From positions 1 to 51,218 of the forward strand of contig JABDEK010000021.1 in the NCBI GenBank assembly GCA_013287135.1: a DNA stretch of 51,218 nt. The letters are read 5' to 3'. This document shows positions 1 to 8,285 of this stretch, one piece after another. Numbering within the stretch: position 1 is the first letter of the stretch; each line of letters begins with the position of its first letter. The DNA is from Acidobacteriota bacterium. Its GTDB lineage: Bacteria > Acidobacteriota > Terriglobia > Acidiferrales > UBA7541. The notes under the pieces were generated by a model. The model was given only the letters and a program-made list of their open reading frames with translations, was not told where the DNA came from and made no database searches. The position numbers and the translations under genes are program-made.

Positions 1-1
1 A

Positions 2-1465
2 ATATAGGTCGGAAACAAGAGCGCAGACACCGAGAAACCGATGCACGTCTGCGGTTTTCATCGCTAACACCGCAGCAGCCGCAATCTTCTCGTAGTCCAC
101 GGCCTGACCACCCCATGAGGTTTTGCTCTTCTTTTCTTCCCAAGCGTACAGCTTGGAGACACGGCGGTGGTTGTCGTGACCCAAACGGCGGAAGTAGTCG
201 AGGGCCACCATCTCCAAGTCTGGCCGCGAGAGAGTCTCTGGCAATTTCTTGCGAATCGCGTCGAGGATACGGACCCGTGTTTGTTTTTCGACGCGTTCGG
301 CCAAGAGTTCCTTTGCACGTTGCCTCCTCTCCTGCGGCGTTCTTTCGTATCGCGAGACGCCCATGTGCACCGGACATTTGTCGTTCTGGCAGAGGTGGAA
401 GATCGTCCCTGCGTTCCGGCCATCCACAAGAACGGCTGGTTTGGTCGTTGGGCATTCGCCTTTCTGTCTGGCTTTGCGAAACTCCCCTTCGTGCAAAAGA
501 TTGGCTGGTTGGCCCTTCGTCTGCCATGAGGGAGCCTGTGAAACGGGCAAAGGTTTCTCGCCCTCTGCTTCGACGTGTTTGACGCGAATCTGAACGAAGG
601 CGCTTACCTTTGATTGGTAGCACGCTCGGTCGGTGCAAGTGCTCTTGCGCTGCACGTCTGCGAAGAGCAGTGGATTGCTGCCCGTCCGCTTTGGACACTG
701 GGCGCAACTGCCTGCAGATGGCAGCAGCGTTTCGTCATTCGCATCAAAGGGTGCGTTCGTAAGGTCTAAGAGAACTTCGCGTTCTATCCAAGCGCGAAGT
801 TGCCGCACGGTGACTGCTTCGGCCTTCTGGTCTTTCAAAATTGCTGCGGCATTCCGATGTTGAGGGAAGCACTCTTGCATTGCACGCTGCTGGTCTTTCG
901 CTTGCAGCCGTGCAATTTCAAACGCATGAGAGTAGTTGAGCTTGCCAGCGCGGAACGCCTGCTTTGCTTCTTCGATGAGTTTCAGCAGTTGCAGTCTTCC
1001 GTTCACATAGGCGGGCGACTTGGCAACTTTGGCAGCTATGGTTTCAACTGTGTTGCTTGGTTGGAGGCTTAGCAGGTCAGCGTAGCCTTGCCCCTCATCA
1101 AGCTCGTGGGTGTCCGCACGCTGAACGTTCTCGACCAACTGCAATTCGAGACACTCAGCATCGGTCAACTCGCGGACTGTAGCGGGAATAGTCTCGCGCT
1201 TGGCGAGCTTCGAGGCACGATAGCGCCGTGCGCCAAAGACGAGCTCATAAGTACCTGCCTTCCCGTTTGTGAGCGGTCGTACGAGAACTGGCTCAAGGAC
1301 GCCATGTTGTTTGATGTCGTCCGCGAGTTCTGCGAGTTTCTTTTCGTCAAACTGAGTGCGCGGGTTTTTCTTGGATTCCGAGATTTTATCGAGCGGAATT
1401 TCCAGTAGTAAAACGCCTGCGCGTGCCGCTTCTTCTTTCGTGTGTACTGTTGTTGCTGCGTTCAT
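2..1465 (-). CDS. parB: ParB-family partition/DNA-binding protein (3' end outside window)
   Basis: The reading frame opens at an ATG at 1465 behind a strong ribosome site (AAGGAGAAGGAA) and stays open to the left edge, giving at least 488 residues. The N-terminal ~110 residues are a ParB/Spo0J nuclease-like domain: the run NPRTQFDEKKLAELADDI, then GVLEPVLVRP, FGARRYRA and ENVQRAD are typical box I/II signatures. A helix-turn-helix region follows (about residues 130-200). The second half has cysteine pairs (CAQCPKR, CTDRAC, CQNDKCPVH), suggesting metal-binding knuckles, which classical chromosomal ParB lacks but plasmid/ICE relatives can have. No parA is visible; it may lie further left. It follows the ardC-like gene on the same strand but is separated from it by a terminator. 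Role as a segregation or regulatory protein of the mobile element is inferred. Confidence 0.85.
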   Translation of the reverse strand, partial: MNAATTVHTKEEAARAGVLLLEIPLDKISESKKNPRTQFDEKKLAELADDIKQHGVLEPVLVRPLTNGKAGTYELVFGARRYRASKLAKRETIPATVRELTDAECLELQLVENVQRADTHELDEGQGYADLLSLQPSNTVETIAAKVAKSPAYVNGRLQLLKLIEEAKQAFRAGKLNYSHAFEIARLQAKDQQRAMQECFPQHRNAAAILKDQKAEAVTVRQLRAWIEREVLLDLTNAPFDANDETLLPSAGSCAQCPKRTGSNPLLFADVQRKSTCTDRACYQSKVSAFVQIRVKHVEAEGEKPLPVSQAPSWQTKGQPANLLHEGEFRKARQKGECPTTKPAVLVDGRNAGTIFHLCQNDKCPVHMGVSRYERTPQERRQRAKELLAERVEKQTRVRILDAIRKKLPETLSRPDLEMVALDYFRRLGHDNHRRVSKLYAWEEKKSKTSWGGQAVDYEKIAAAAVLAMKTADVHRFLGVCALVSDLY

Positions 1466-1545
1466 TTCCTTCTCCTTTTCTCGATGTATCGAGTCGTGAT
1501 TTCTCGTTCCGCATTCTGACGATGGCTCCAGCGAAAAACAGAAAA

Positions 1546-1567
1546 CGGGCGGCCTATTGGCCGCCCG
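1546..1567 (-). terminator. Rho-independent terminator after ardC-like gene
   Basis: A perfect 9-bp stem (CGGGCGGCC / GGCCGCCCG) with a 4-nt loop is followed on the minus strand by TTTTCTGTTTTT. The stem overlaps the last codons and stop of the ardC-like gene, so it ends that transcript about 80 nt before the parB start. Confidence 0.8.
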
Positions 1568-2363
1568 CTGTGGGAGCTCCAGCTTTCAGAATGGAAGTTG
1601 CGGCAGCGAAGATGCGCGCCGCGCTGTGGTTCGGAATTTCCTTTTCGGTTTTGAGCCAGTGCTGGATGTAACCCCGGCAAAACTCTGCACCGTCGAGGCC
1701 AAGTGTTTCGCAGCAGATGAGCGCCACGGATTCAGCTTCGACTTCGCGGATATGTCTGGCCGTCTGTTCACCATCCACAAGCTTTTCGGTCGTGGTGTGT
1801 CCAAGAACAATGTGGGCGATTTCGTGGAACGTGGTCTTGTGCGGGAGGGCCGCAACAGGGCTTACGGCGATTTCGCGTCCACTCGCAAAACCCTGAATGT
1901 TGCCGTTCATCTCGTCAAATGGGGTGCGTGTGACGTTCAACACCCGCAATGCTGAATCGATATCAAAGCCGGGAATCGGCTGGACGAAGGCTTCTTCACC
2001 TTCGGTCTGCGCAAGAACAAACCAATACGCGCGAAACCGAAAGGCGTAGACTGTTTGTGATGTGTCTGATTCTGTTGCTTCCCCTTCGACGCTATCGGGT
2101 TGTGCGCCTCTTTTGAAACGCATAGGCATGCAAAGGGTGATTCCTTTTTCCCCCTTGCGAACTTGGCGTTTTCGTTCGAGCCAACCGCGATAGGTGTTGA
2201 GTGGTCCGGGCTGCAAGCTGCGTCGAACGCACTGTTCAAGCGCAAGCAGAGCATTTCCGAAGCTGTAGTTGTGAAATGCGGTGTAGGCTTCGAGCATTCG
2301 CCCGGGCTTTGCGACCGCATCCAGTAGTAGTTCTCCCCATGTGGCATGTTGTAGTTCTGGCAT
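1554..2363 (-). CDS. ArdC-like antirestriction protein with zincin metalloprotease domain
   Basis: About 269 residues. The N-terminal part (about 1-130) matches the ArdC single-stranded-DNA-binding N domain (DUF1738 type): PGRMLEAYTAFHNYSFGNALLAL then TYRGWLERKRQVRKGEKGI. The C-terminal half carries a zincin active site, FHEIAHIVLGH near residue 180, with a downstream glutamate in EVEAESVALI as probable third zinc ligand. ArdC proteins protect incoming conjugative DNA from restriction. The start at 2363 was chosen because it aligns with the family and has a purine-rich ribosome site; the frame stays open upstream to an ATG at 2492, which would add 43 residues encoded by the hairpin element (see 2428-2560). 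Neighbour of parB, consistent with a plasmid/ICE backbone. Confidence 0.85.
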   Translation of the reverse strand: MPELQHATWGELLLDAVAKPGRMLEAYTAFHNYSFGNALLALEQCVRRSLQPGPLNTYRGWLERKRQVRKGEKGITLCMPMRFKRGAQPDSVEGEATESDTSQTVYAFRFRAYWFVLAQTEGEEAFVQPIPGFDIDSALRVLNVTRTPFDEMNGNIQGFASGREIAVSPVAALPHKTTFHEIAHIVLGHTTTEKLVDGEQTARHIREVEAESVALICCETLGLDGAEFCRGYIQHWLKTEKEIPNHSAARIFAAATSILKAGAPTAGGQ

Positions 2364-2427
2364 TCGTTCGTTTCTCTCTTTCTTCCTTTTTTCGAGCGTG
2401 ATTTCCGCTTGAAAAAAAGAAGCAAAT

Positions 2428-2560
2428 GCCCTTCGTGGCGGGGAACGGCGACTGTCCGTCCGCGCTGTCAAGGCCGCGGGGTTGGCGTTCATCGGAGCGA
2501 AGCGAAGAGCCTTGACAGAACAAGCGGACGGATCAGGCGCAGGGTTTAGCCAGGAAGGGC
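2428..2560 (-). repeat. 133-bp nested hairpin element, copy 1 (candidate leader RNA)
   Basis: Direct relative of the element at 17770-17901. Three nested complementary arms are visible: outer GCCCTTCGTGGC / GCCAGGAAGGGC (one mismatch), middle GTCCGTCCGC / GCGGACGGA, and inner perfect 10-bp CTGTCAAGGC / GCCTTGACAG (2465-2474 with 2509-2518) around a 34-nt loop that is almost identical in both copies. On the minus strand the outer arm is followed by a T-rich run (CTTCTTTTTTT) and, 65 nt after the element, by the ATG of the ardC-like gene. The outer and middle arms differ in sequence between copies but still pair, which suggests a selected RNA fold. Function is unknown: attenuator-type leader, independent small RNA or a miniature mobile element are all possible. 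Confidence 0.7.
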
Positions 2561-2569
2561 AGTAGCAGA

Positions 2570-4201
2570 CTATTGGTCAGGGGTAGCGGGAGGGGTGGCA
2601 GCTGTTTTTGTACCTTGAGAAAGCAGGTCGACTACGTGGGGCCCGGTAGGCGAGCCAACGGTTTCCAGTGCATATCGAGCTCTTGCCGCAAGCTCCATGG
2701 GCCTAATTTTCCTTACAAACCATGCATGTGCGATCCGATCTATGCCCGCTCCGACCAGCGGCGCAACACAACGCAGACTAGACTGGAGTCCCACTGCATC
2801 CGTTTTGCCCCAGTGGAGCACCAAATTACGATTCTTATACATCCGCACAAGTGCGGCAGAAATGTGACTATGGATGTCGCGAATCGCTGCGTGTGGATTT
2901 GCCAGCAGCGTGCGCATTCGTTCCACGGCAGCGACATCCGATGGATTACCTAGGTTTAGCGCTACTCCCGTACCTATCGCATTGGCAATAATCAGAGCGC
3001 GGTCTCGATTGCTTTCGCATTGCTCAAGTGTCGCGGCCAATGCGTGTCCACTCTGCTGAACTTTGAAAGAAAGCTCGGTCAATTCGGCTCGCGCGAAAGA
3101 GCAGGCTACAATCCCGGCGAGCCTTTGCCCGGCCAAGACGTCTTGATCGCCAGGCCCGCTCAGCAAGGCCTCAATCGCGGCCCATCCCGTGCCAATTGCT
3201 GTGCTCCTTGGGCCAGAATTCAGTGCGCCGACCATTTCAAGAGCGGCGTCAACAATGCTGGTTGGTTCTACGACGTAAAGCTTATCTTCGCGGCGTAGCT
3301 TATGGACCTCCACCCGACGCGAATCTCGTTGAAACCGAAACGGTTTAGTTATGTTTTGGGTCCCTTCTACCCATTCTACCCACGCAATTCCAATTGGCTT
3401 GAGCGTTCCGTCTGTGCCAAGGGAAACCCGTGAAGAAAGCTGGTCCACAGTATCAACGGCGGACTGAATAGCCGCCCATGGGTCACGGGCGAGAAGGCGG
3501 AAAAGCAGGGCACCATTTTGAATAAGGCCTGAGGGATTTATGCCCTTAGACTTGAGCCATACAACGACGTCGTTAGCCGACATCCAGTTGCGCGGAGGGC
3601 CTGACTTACTCTGAGGAATTCCCTCAAATGGAGTTATAACGTTAAACTCCTTGGGGGGTGTTGTGGCCAACGTGTGCGCTCTGGTGACAAGCTCGGCGAG
3701 GCTGTTCGCCCCCTGAGAATTTCGGGCTTGGAACGTACACCATCTATGGAGATGATTGGGGCTGAACCCAGTGTCGAGGAGATGAGATGCAATCGACCTC
3801 GCTGTGCGCTCAGGCCCAGGATGGCCAGCCTGCGTGAGGGAAGTCGACCAGTTCTGGAAGTAGTTTGTTTCAGTGGCTTCAGCTCCTAGCCTGACAGTTT
3901 CGTAGTCTAGCCCATCGGGGACAATCTTCTTGCTGCTGAGCGCCTGCTGCAACGCGCGCTTCGCTTCATTGCTGCCTACACCTGGATCAGGGCCCGTTAA
4001 GGCAGTCGCAGAGCGAACGACTGAACCGAATGTTTCTTCACTCAGAATCCCCGCGCGCGCGGCGTGACTTGCCTCGATAACCTCTTTCAGCGAGAGTAAG
4101 GCACCTGGACACCAAAGCCTGCGAAACCAGGGTGTGGGGACGCCGAAGAAGTCGAGGAGCCTCGCGACGACGTGTGCGCCGAATGGATCGACAATTGGCA
4201 T
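2570..4201 (-). CDS. Uncharacterised protein with C-terminal HEPN-like RNase motif
   Basis: 543 residues, ATG start at 4201. Most of the protein is not recognisable to me. The C-terminal ~150 residues are helical and include YKNRNLVLHWG, an R-x4-H motif (R458, N459, H463) typical of HEPN domains of the ApeA type, which are metal-independent RNases common in toxins and phage-defence proteins. The preceding helix (DVAAVERMRTLLANP, then DIHSHISAALVRMY) fits the HEPN fold. It lies alone between the ardC-like gene and a divergent small ORF, with no obvious antitoxin partner. In a mobile island a defence or abortive-infection role is plausible but inferred only from the motif and the setting. Confidence 0.6.
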   Translation of the reverse strand: MPIVDPFGAHVVARLLDFFGVPTPWFRRLWCPGALLSLKEVIEASHAARAGILSEETFGSVVRSATALTGPDPGVGSNEAKRALQQALSSKKIVPDGLDYETVRLGAEATETNYFQNWSTSLTQAGHPGPERTARSIASHLLDTGFSPNHLHRWCTFQARNSQGANSLAELVTRAHTLATTPPKEFNVITPFEGIPQSKSGPPRNWMSANDVVVWLKSKGINPSGLIQNGALLFRLLARDPWAAIQSAVDTVDQLSSRVSLGTDGTLKPIGIAWVEWVEGTQNITKPFRFQRDSRRVEVHKLRREDKLYVVEPTSIVDAALEMVGALNSGPRSTAIGTGWAAIEALLSGPGDQDVLAGQRLAGIVACSFARAELTELSFKVQQSGHALAATLEQCESNRDRALIIANAIGTGVALNLGNPSDVAAVERMRTLLANPHAAIRDIHSHISAALVRMYKNRNLVLHWGKTDAVGLQSSLRCVAPLVGAGIDRIAHAWFVRKIRPMELAARARYALETVGSPTGPHVVDLLSQGTKTAATPPATPDQ

Positions 4202-4328
4202 AAACCGAGGTATATTACACGTAGGACTAAGAGTCCGCGGTAGTTAATCCGGGGGCGTTTCCGAAGTGTTGAGTCATCAACATGACGGCCGCGCCCCCTT
4301 CCTGTTTTTTGAGGTATAGTCTTCACTG

Positions 4329-4667
4329 ATGACCCCTCGTGGAGCAAATGTCGAAAGTAAGCCCCGAGTGCAGTTGCGACTACATCCTAGGCTTCGGGGC
4401 TTGTGGCCACCAGAGCCTGGCGGAGGTTTCGCCCCCGGAGCGGAGTTTCCAATAGGCGGTGAGGATGTGCTCGAACACGTGTTTTACTATGCCCCGGTCG
4501 GTCAAGCGAAGGCGGACGTTTCGCTCAAAACTTCTTACAAAGGTCACCATCACACGAGGGATTTGCTGTTGGACGATCCTGACTTCGCGCAGAGCTTAAC
4601 ATCCAGGCTCAGGAAAGAAACGGGCCGCACGATCGCCGAGCTTGGGGAGTTGGAGCTTGAGTTTTGA
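4329..4667 (+). CDS. Small hypothetical ORF
   Basis: 112 codons, divergent from the HEPN-protein gene. No family recognised. The first ~45 residues are arginine/proline-rich and unconvincing; the last ~65 residues (from about VLEHVFYYAPVG to ELGELELEF) have normal composition, so translation may begin later or in another frame. There is no clear ribosome site before the ATG. It may be a decayed or misframed gene. Confidence 0.3.
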   Translation: MTPRGANVESKPRVQLRLHPRLRGLWPPEPGGGFAPGAEFPIGGEDVLEHVFYYAPVGQAKADVSLKTSYKGHHHTRDLLLDDPDFAQSLTSRLRKETGRTIAELGELELEF

Positions 4668-4773
4668 ACTCCGATTCCGTTTTTTCGCTTCTTCTCAAAT
4701 CTTCTGTCCGAATCTAGACCTTCATATCATCTGCTCTCTGCAATAATCACAGCCACTCTGCGACAATAAACGG

Positions 4774-5478
4774 GTGTGTAACCGATACCGACTCACGCAC
4801 TCGAAGCAATACCTTGCCGAACGCTTTCAAGCTGCGGATGATGAAATCGAAGCGCGTCCTCGATACAACATTGCGCCGACGCAGCCAGTCTTAACGGTTC
4901 GCAAGGAAGGGGAGAAAAAGGTTCGCCAGTTCAGAACCATGCGGTGGGGTCTGATTCCATCCTGGGCGAAAGACATGAGCATCAGAAATAAAACGCTTAA
5001 CGCTCGGTCGGAGACCGTCACAAGGACACCTGCATTTCGAGATTCGATCCTGACCAAACGATGCCTTATCCCCGCTGATGGATTTTACGAATGGCAGAAA
5101 ATGGGATCAGTGAAGCAGCCCTACTGCTTTGAGGTTGGCGAAGGTGAACTATTTGCGCTGGCCGGGCTGTGGGATGAGTGGAGGAGTCCTGAGGGAGAGG
5201 TCATTGAGAGTTGCACGATCCTAACTACAACACCCAATTCTCTCGTGGTCGATCTGCACGACCGAATGCCCGTCATTGTGCCGCCCGATAAATACGACTT
5301 GTGGCTCGATCCAAATGTTACCGACTTCGGGGCGATTCGTGACATTCTCAAACCCTACGATGCGAAGCTAATGGGGCGGCATCCCGTTAGCAGGAAACTC
5401 AACAATTCGAAAAACGACGATGCCGAATCTGCATCCCGAATCACGCTAGACGTTCCAACTCAAGAGAACCTGTTCTAG
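4774..5478 (+). CDS. SRAP/HMCES family abasic-site DNA-protein crosslink protein (YedK-like)
   Basis: 234 residues. The start is a GTG at 4774 immediately followed by the codon for Cys2, which after removal of Met becomes the N-terminal catalytic cysteine that forms a thiazolidine crosslink to abasic sites in single-stranded DNA. Family residues are present: MCNRYR, PRYNIAPTQ, MRWGLIPSWAKD, LNARSE (N76, E80), DGFYEW (E106) and LHDRMP (H162). The protein protects abasic sites in ssDNA from cleavage and error-prone bypass. It sits directly upstream of the imuA-imuB-dnaE2 cassette, in keeping with a DNA-damage cluster. Confidence 0.93.
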   Translation: MCNRYRLTHSKQYLAERFQAADDEIEARPRYNIAPTQPVLTVRKEGEKKVRQFRTMRWGLIPSWAKDMSIRNKTLNARSETVTRTPAFRDSILTKRCLIPADGFYEWQKMGSVKQPYCFEVGEGELFALAGLWDEWRSPEGEVIESCTILTTTPNSLVVDLHDRMPVIVPPDKYDLWLDPNVTDFGAIRDILKPYDAKLMGRHPVSRKLNNSKNDDAESASRITLDVPTQENLF

Positions 5479-5592
5479 CGGAGTGAACCTCCGGAAGCCT
5501 CCCGGCTTAGCTCCTGCTGGACGCTTGACAACTCTCCCTTTGGGGATGAGAATCTAGGCATAGGCGAACAAAAGGCGAATACGAAAGAAGCT

Positions 5593-6666
5593 ATGATTGC
5601 TCTCCCGCGGAAATACGGAAAACTCGAAACTGGTCTCGTCGGAAGAGGACTGGAAGGATTTCAGAACCGCGCCGCCGTAGAACTCCAGCCAAGTGGCGTC
5701 ATGGAACTCGATGCGGTTCTAGGTGGCGGATTTCCCCGTGGGTCTCTCGTGGAATTGTGTGGTCCTGCTTCATCCGGGCGGACGAGCTTGGCTTTCTCTT
5801 TGCTTGCGGAGGCCACGGAACGTCAGCAGGCGTGCGCGTTCGTTGATGTCGCCGATTCTCTTGACCCGTTGTCCCTCGCGGCTGCGGGCGTGGATCTTCC
5901 GCGGCTGCTTTGGATTCGATGCGGAGAAACCGGGGACCGAGGCCCGAATCTCAAAACGTCTTCGTACTTTGCTGGCGTGGGCAAAGAAACAGGAAAGACA
6001 CGCGGCGTTGGTGCCGAGACCAAGAAGCCAATGCAAATACATGGCTGGCGGCATCCGCGTGAATTGATGCGCGGCGTAGAGAAAGCGATTCCCTCTATAG
6101 TCGGAAAGCAACCTGGGGCTGCAGAGTCCGCGCAAATCCACGTAGTCGCTCGCTGCGCGGGAGAACAAGTCGAACGAGACAGGGAGCCACCGCGGCGGGG
6201 GATTCGGCCACAACGATCCTTGCCTTTACTTCGCGAATCCACTCCACCGCCTTCAGTGCAAAGCGGTGGCAGAAGCCTGAAACCGTGGAAACGACTCGAA
6301 CAAGCCCTGAAGACAACCGACCTGCTGCTGCATGGAGGCGGTTGGGGCGTGGTGGTCTTCGATCTCGGCGAAATCTCCTGGGTGGATGCGCGTCGCATCG
6401 AGTTGAGCACATGGTTTCGCTTTCGGCGTGCGATCGAAAACACGCCGACGATTCTGCTTCTGCTTGGAGAAGAATCATGCGCGAAAAGCTGTGCTTCGCT
6501 GGTTCTCCGCTGCCAGAGAAGAGCAGACCATTGGAGCCGAGCCGCAGCAAATATTCAAACAGGGCCATCGACGTTTGAAGGTTTTGAAGTTCAGGGAGAA
6601 GTGACGCGTTCGCGAGTCCTGTCGCAACCCGCCGATCTAGCTCGCTGGCAGACGCACACGCCATAA
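5593..6666 (+). CDS. imuA: ImuA, RecA-like mutasome subunit
   Basis: 357 residues, ATG at 5593. RecA-fold protein with a Walker A-like GPASSGRTS (residues 57-65), FVDVADSLDP, and a Walker B-type strand VVVFDLGEIS further on. ImuA family members are the RecA-like partner of ImuB and DnaE2 in SOS translesion synthesis. Residues about 115-230 form a low-complexity, arginine-rich insertion (RGPNLKTSSYFAG to PSVQSGG) that is longer than in short ImuA proteins. It is the first gene of the imuA-imuB-dnaE2 run. A possible promoter (TTGACA near 5526) and a GAAC-N7-GAAT repeat resembling the alphaproteobacterial LexA site lie in the 114-nt gap upstream, but neither is convincing alone. Confidence 0.88.
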   Translation: MIALPRKYGKLETGLVGRGLEGFQNRAAVELQPSGVMELDAVLGGGFPRGSLVELCGPASSGRTSLAFSLLAEATERQQACAFVDVADSLDPLSLAAAGVDLPRLLWIRCGETGDRGPNLKTSSYFAGVGKETGKTRGVGAETKKPMQIHGWRHPRELMRGVEKAIPSIVGKQPGAAESAQIHVVARCAGEQVERDREPPRRGIRPQRSLPLLRESTPPPSVQSGGRSLKPWKRLEQALKTTDLLLHGGGWGVVVFDLGEISWVDARRIELSTWFRFRRAIENTPTILLLLGEESCAKSCASLVLRCQRRADHWSRAAANIQTGPSTFEGFEVQGEVTRSRVLSQPADLARWQTHTP

Positions 6667-6722
6667 AGCACTAAAAAGCCCGGTTTGTTTCCCTTTCCTC
6701 TACCAAGTTCAGGGGACGCACG

Positions 6723-8285
6723 TTGGCTTTCGCATGTCTATTCGTTACGGATTTTCCCGCGCAGGCAGTCGTTCGCCTTGAGCCGGACCTTCGAGAGAAA
6801 GGAGTTGCGATCCTCGCGGGCGCAGCGCCGCTGACGAAAGTATTTGCCACCAATCGCCAAGCCAGGGACCTGGGCGTCGAAACCGGAATGACGAAAGTGA
6901 AGGCAGAGGCGTTCCAAGGAGTCGTCTGGCGATGGCGCTCGCTTTCTCAGGAAGCGAGCGCCTATGCCGCGCTTCTCGACTGTGCGTGGGCGATTTCGCC
7001 GCGGGTTGAGGATGGGCCAAGTCGCGAGGAGGAGGATTTTTGCGACACGGTCGTACTCGACCTGGCTGGCTGCGAAAAGCTCTTCGGTTCTACGGAGAAG
7101 ATCGCGCACGACTTGAAGCGTATTGCTTCGGAAGTCGGCCTTGAAGCAAACGTTGCCGTTGCCGGAAATCCCTTAGCTGCGGTATGCGCGGCACAAGGCT
7201 TCCTGGGAGTGACGGTGATTCCAGCCGGAGACGAAAGACTTCAGATGGGACGCCTTTCGCTCGAAGGTCTGCGCATTCCGTTTGAGTTCGTCGAAACGTT
7301 GAGGCGCTGGGGCGTCCGTACATGCAAGGAATTTGCGGCTCTCCCTGAAATTGCGATTGTCGAGCGACTCGGGCAGGAAGGGCTCCGCTCGTGGCGGCTG
7401 GCGCAGGGCGCCAACGCCCATCCTCTGATCGCCAAAGATTTTCCAACGAATTTTGAAGAGCACATGGACTTGGAGTCTCCGGTGGACTTGCTGGAGCCGT
7501 TGCTCTTCGTCCTGAACAGGCTGCTCGAACAATTGTTTGCACGACTGCGCATGCATATTCTTTCCCTCGGAGAGATCAAAGTTACCCTCACGCTTGAGCG
7601 AAAGGACTCGCGGAGGAAATGGCCGATTTTTCACGTCCGGACGCTGCGGCTCCCGGTGCCGGCGCGAGACGGCAAGCTGCTCCTGAAACTTTTGCGACTC
7701 GATCTCGAAGCGCACCCTCCGCCCGCGCCTGTCACCGCGGTCTCAATGTTGACGACTCCTGCGAGAGCACCTTCGCAGCAGCTCGGATTATTTCTGCCCC
7801 TATCTCCCGACCCGGAGCGTCTAGAAATTACGCTCGCGCGAATCCAAAACACAGTTGGTGAAGGCCGAGTGGGAGCGCCGGTCTTGCTCGATACGCATGG
7901 TCCCGATTCTTTTCAACAGAACTGTTTTGTCTTACCGGAAATGAGGGAAAAACGCGCTGGCGGAGAAAAGCAAACTACGGCTGTAATGCGCATTTACCGG
8001 CCTCCACTTCCGGCGACGCTCGAGTTTCGAGAAGGAATGCCGACGTTTCTCAGTTGCGAAGGTATTCGCCGGCAGATCCTCGCGTTCGCGGGACCGTGGA
8101 AAAGAAAAGGTGACTGGTGGTCTGACACGGCATGGGCGCGCGAGGAGTGGGACATCGAGATACGGACGTTACGTCCCAAGGTTCGAGTGGAACTCTCGGG
8201 GAATGGTGAAAACGAGACTGCACTGTATCGAGTCTATAAGGACCTGCGTGCGAAGCGCTGGTTCGTGGAAGGAATCTACGATTGA
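6723..8285 (+). CDS. imuB: ImuB, inactive Y-family polymerase-like mutasome hub
   Basis: 520 residues with a TTG start at 6723 (MAFACLFVTDFPAQAVVR). The fold is that of a DinB/UmuC polymerase but the usual catalytic DxD and SxDE motifs are not intact (FVTDFPAQ; VVLDLAGCEKLFG), as in ImuB. A beta-clamp-binding motif QLGLF lies near residue 352 and a C-terminal extension of ~170 residues follows, which in the family mediates contacts with ImuA and DnaE2. The stop overlaps the dnaE2 start by 4 nt (TTGA), indicating translational coupling. Confidence 0.92.
   Translation: MAFACLFVTDFPAQAVVRLEPDLREKGVAILAGAAPLTKVFATNRQARDLGVETGMTKVKAEAFQGVVWRWRSLSQEASAYAALLDCAWAISPRVEDGPSREEEDFCDTVVLDLAGCEKLFGSTEKIAHDLKRIASEVGLEANVAVAGNPLAAVCAAQGFLGVTVIPAGDERLQMGRLSLEGLRIPFEFVETLRRWGVRTCKEFAALPEIAIVERLGQEGLRSWRLAQGANAHPLIAKDFPTNFEEHMDLESPVDLLEPLLFVLNRLLEQLFARLRMHILSLGEIKVTLTLERKDSRRKWPIFHVRTLRLPVPARDGKLLLKLLRLDLEAHPPPAPVTAVSMLTTPARAPSQQLGLFLPLSPDPERLEITLARIQNTVGEGRVGAPVLLDTHGPDSFQQNCFVLPEMREKRAGGEKQTTAVMRIYRPPLPATLEFREGMPTFLSCEGIRRQILAFAGPWKRKGDWWSDTAWAREEWDIEIRTLRPKVRVELSGNGENETALYRVYKDLRAKRWFVEGIYD

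Noticed and set aside
5526..5592. LexA/SOS box and promoter upstream of imuA (GAAC-N7-GAAT with TTGACA)
   Set aside because: Only one imperfect half of a GAAC-N7-GAAC repeat, and no similar site before dinB, the SRAP gene or the ligases. Kept as a remark, not a feature.
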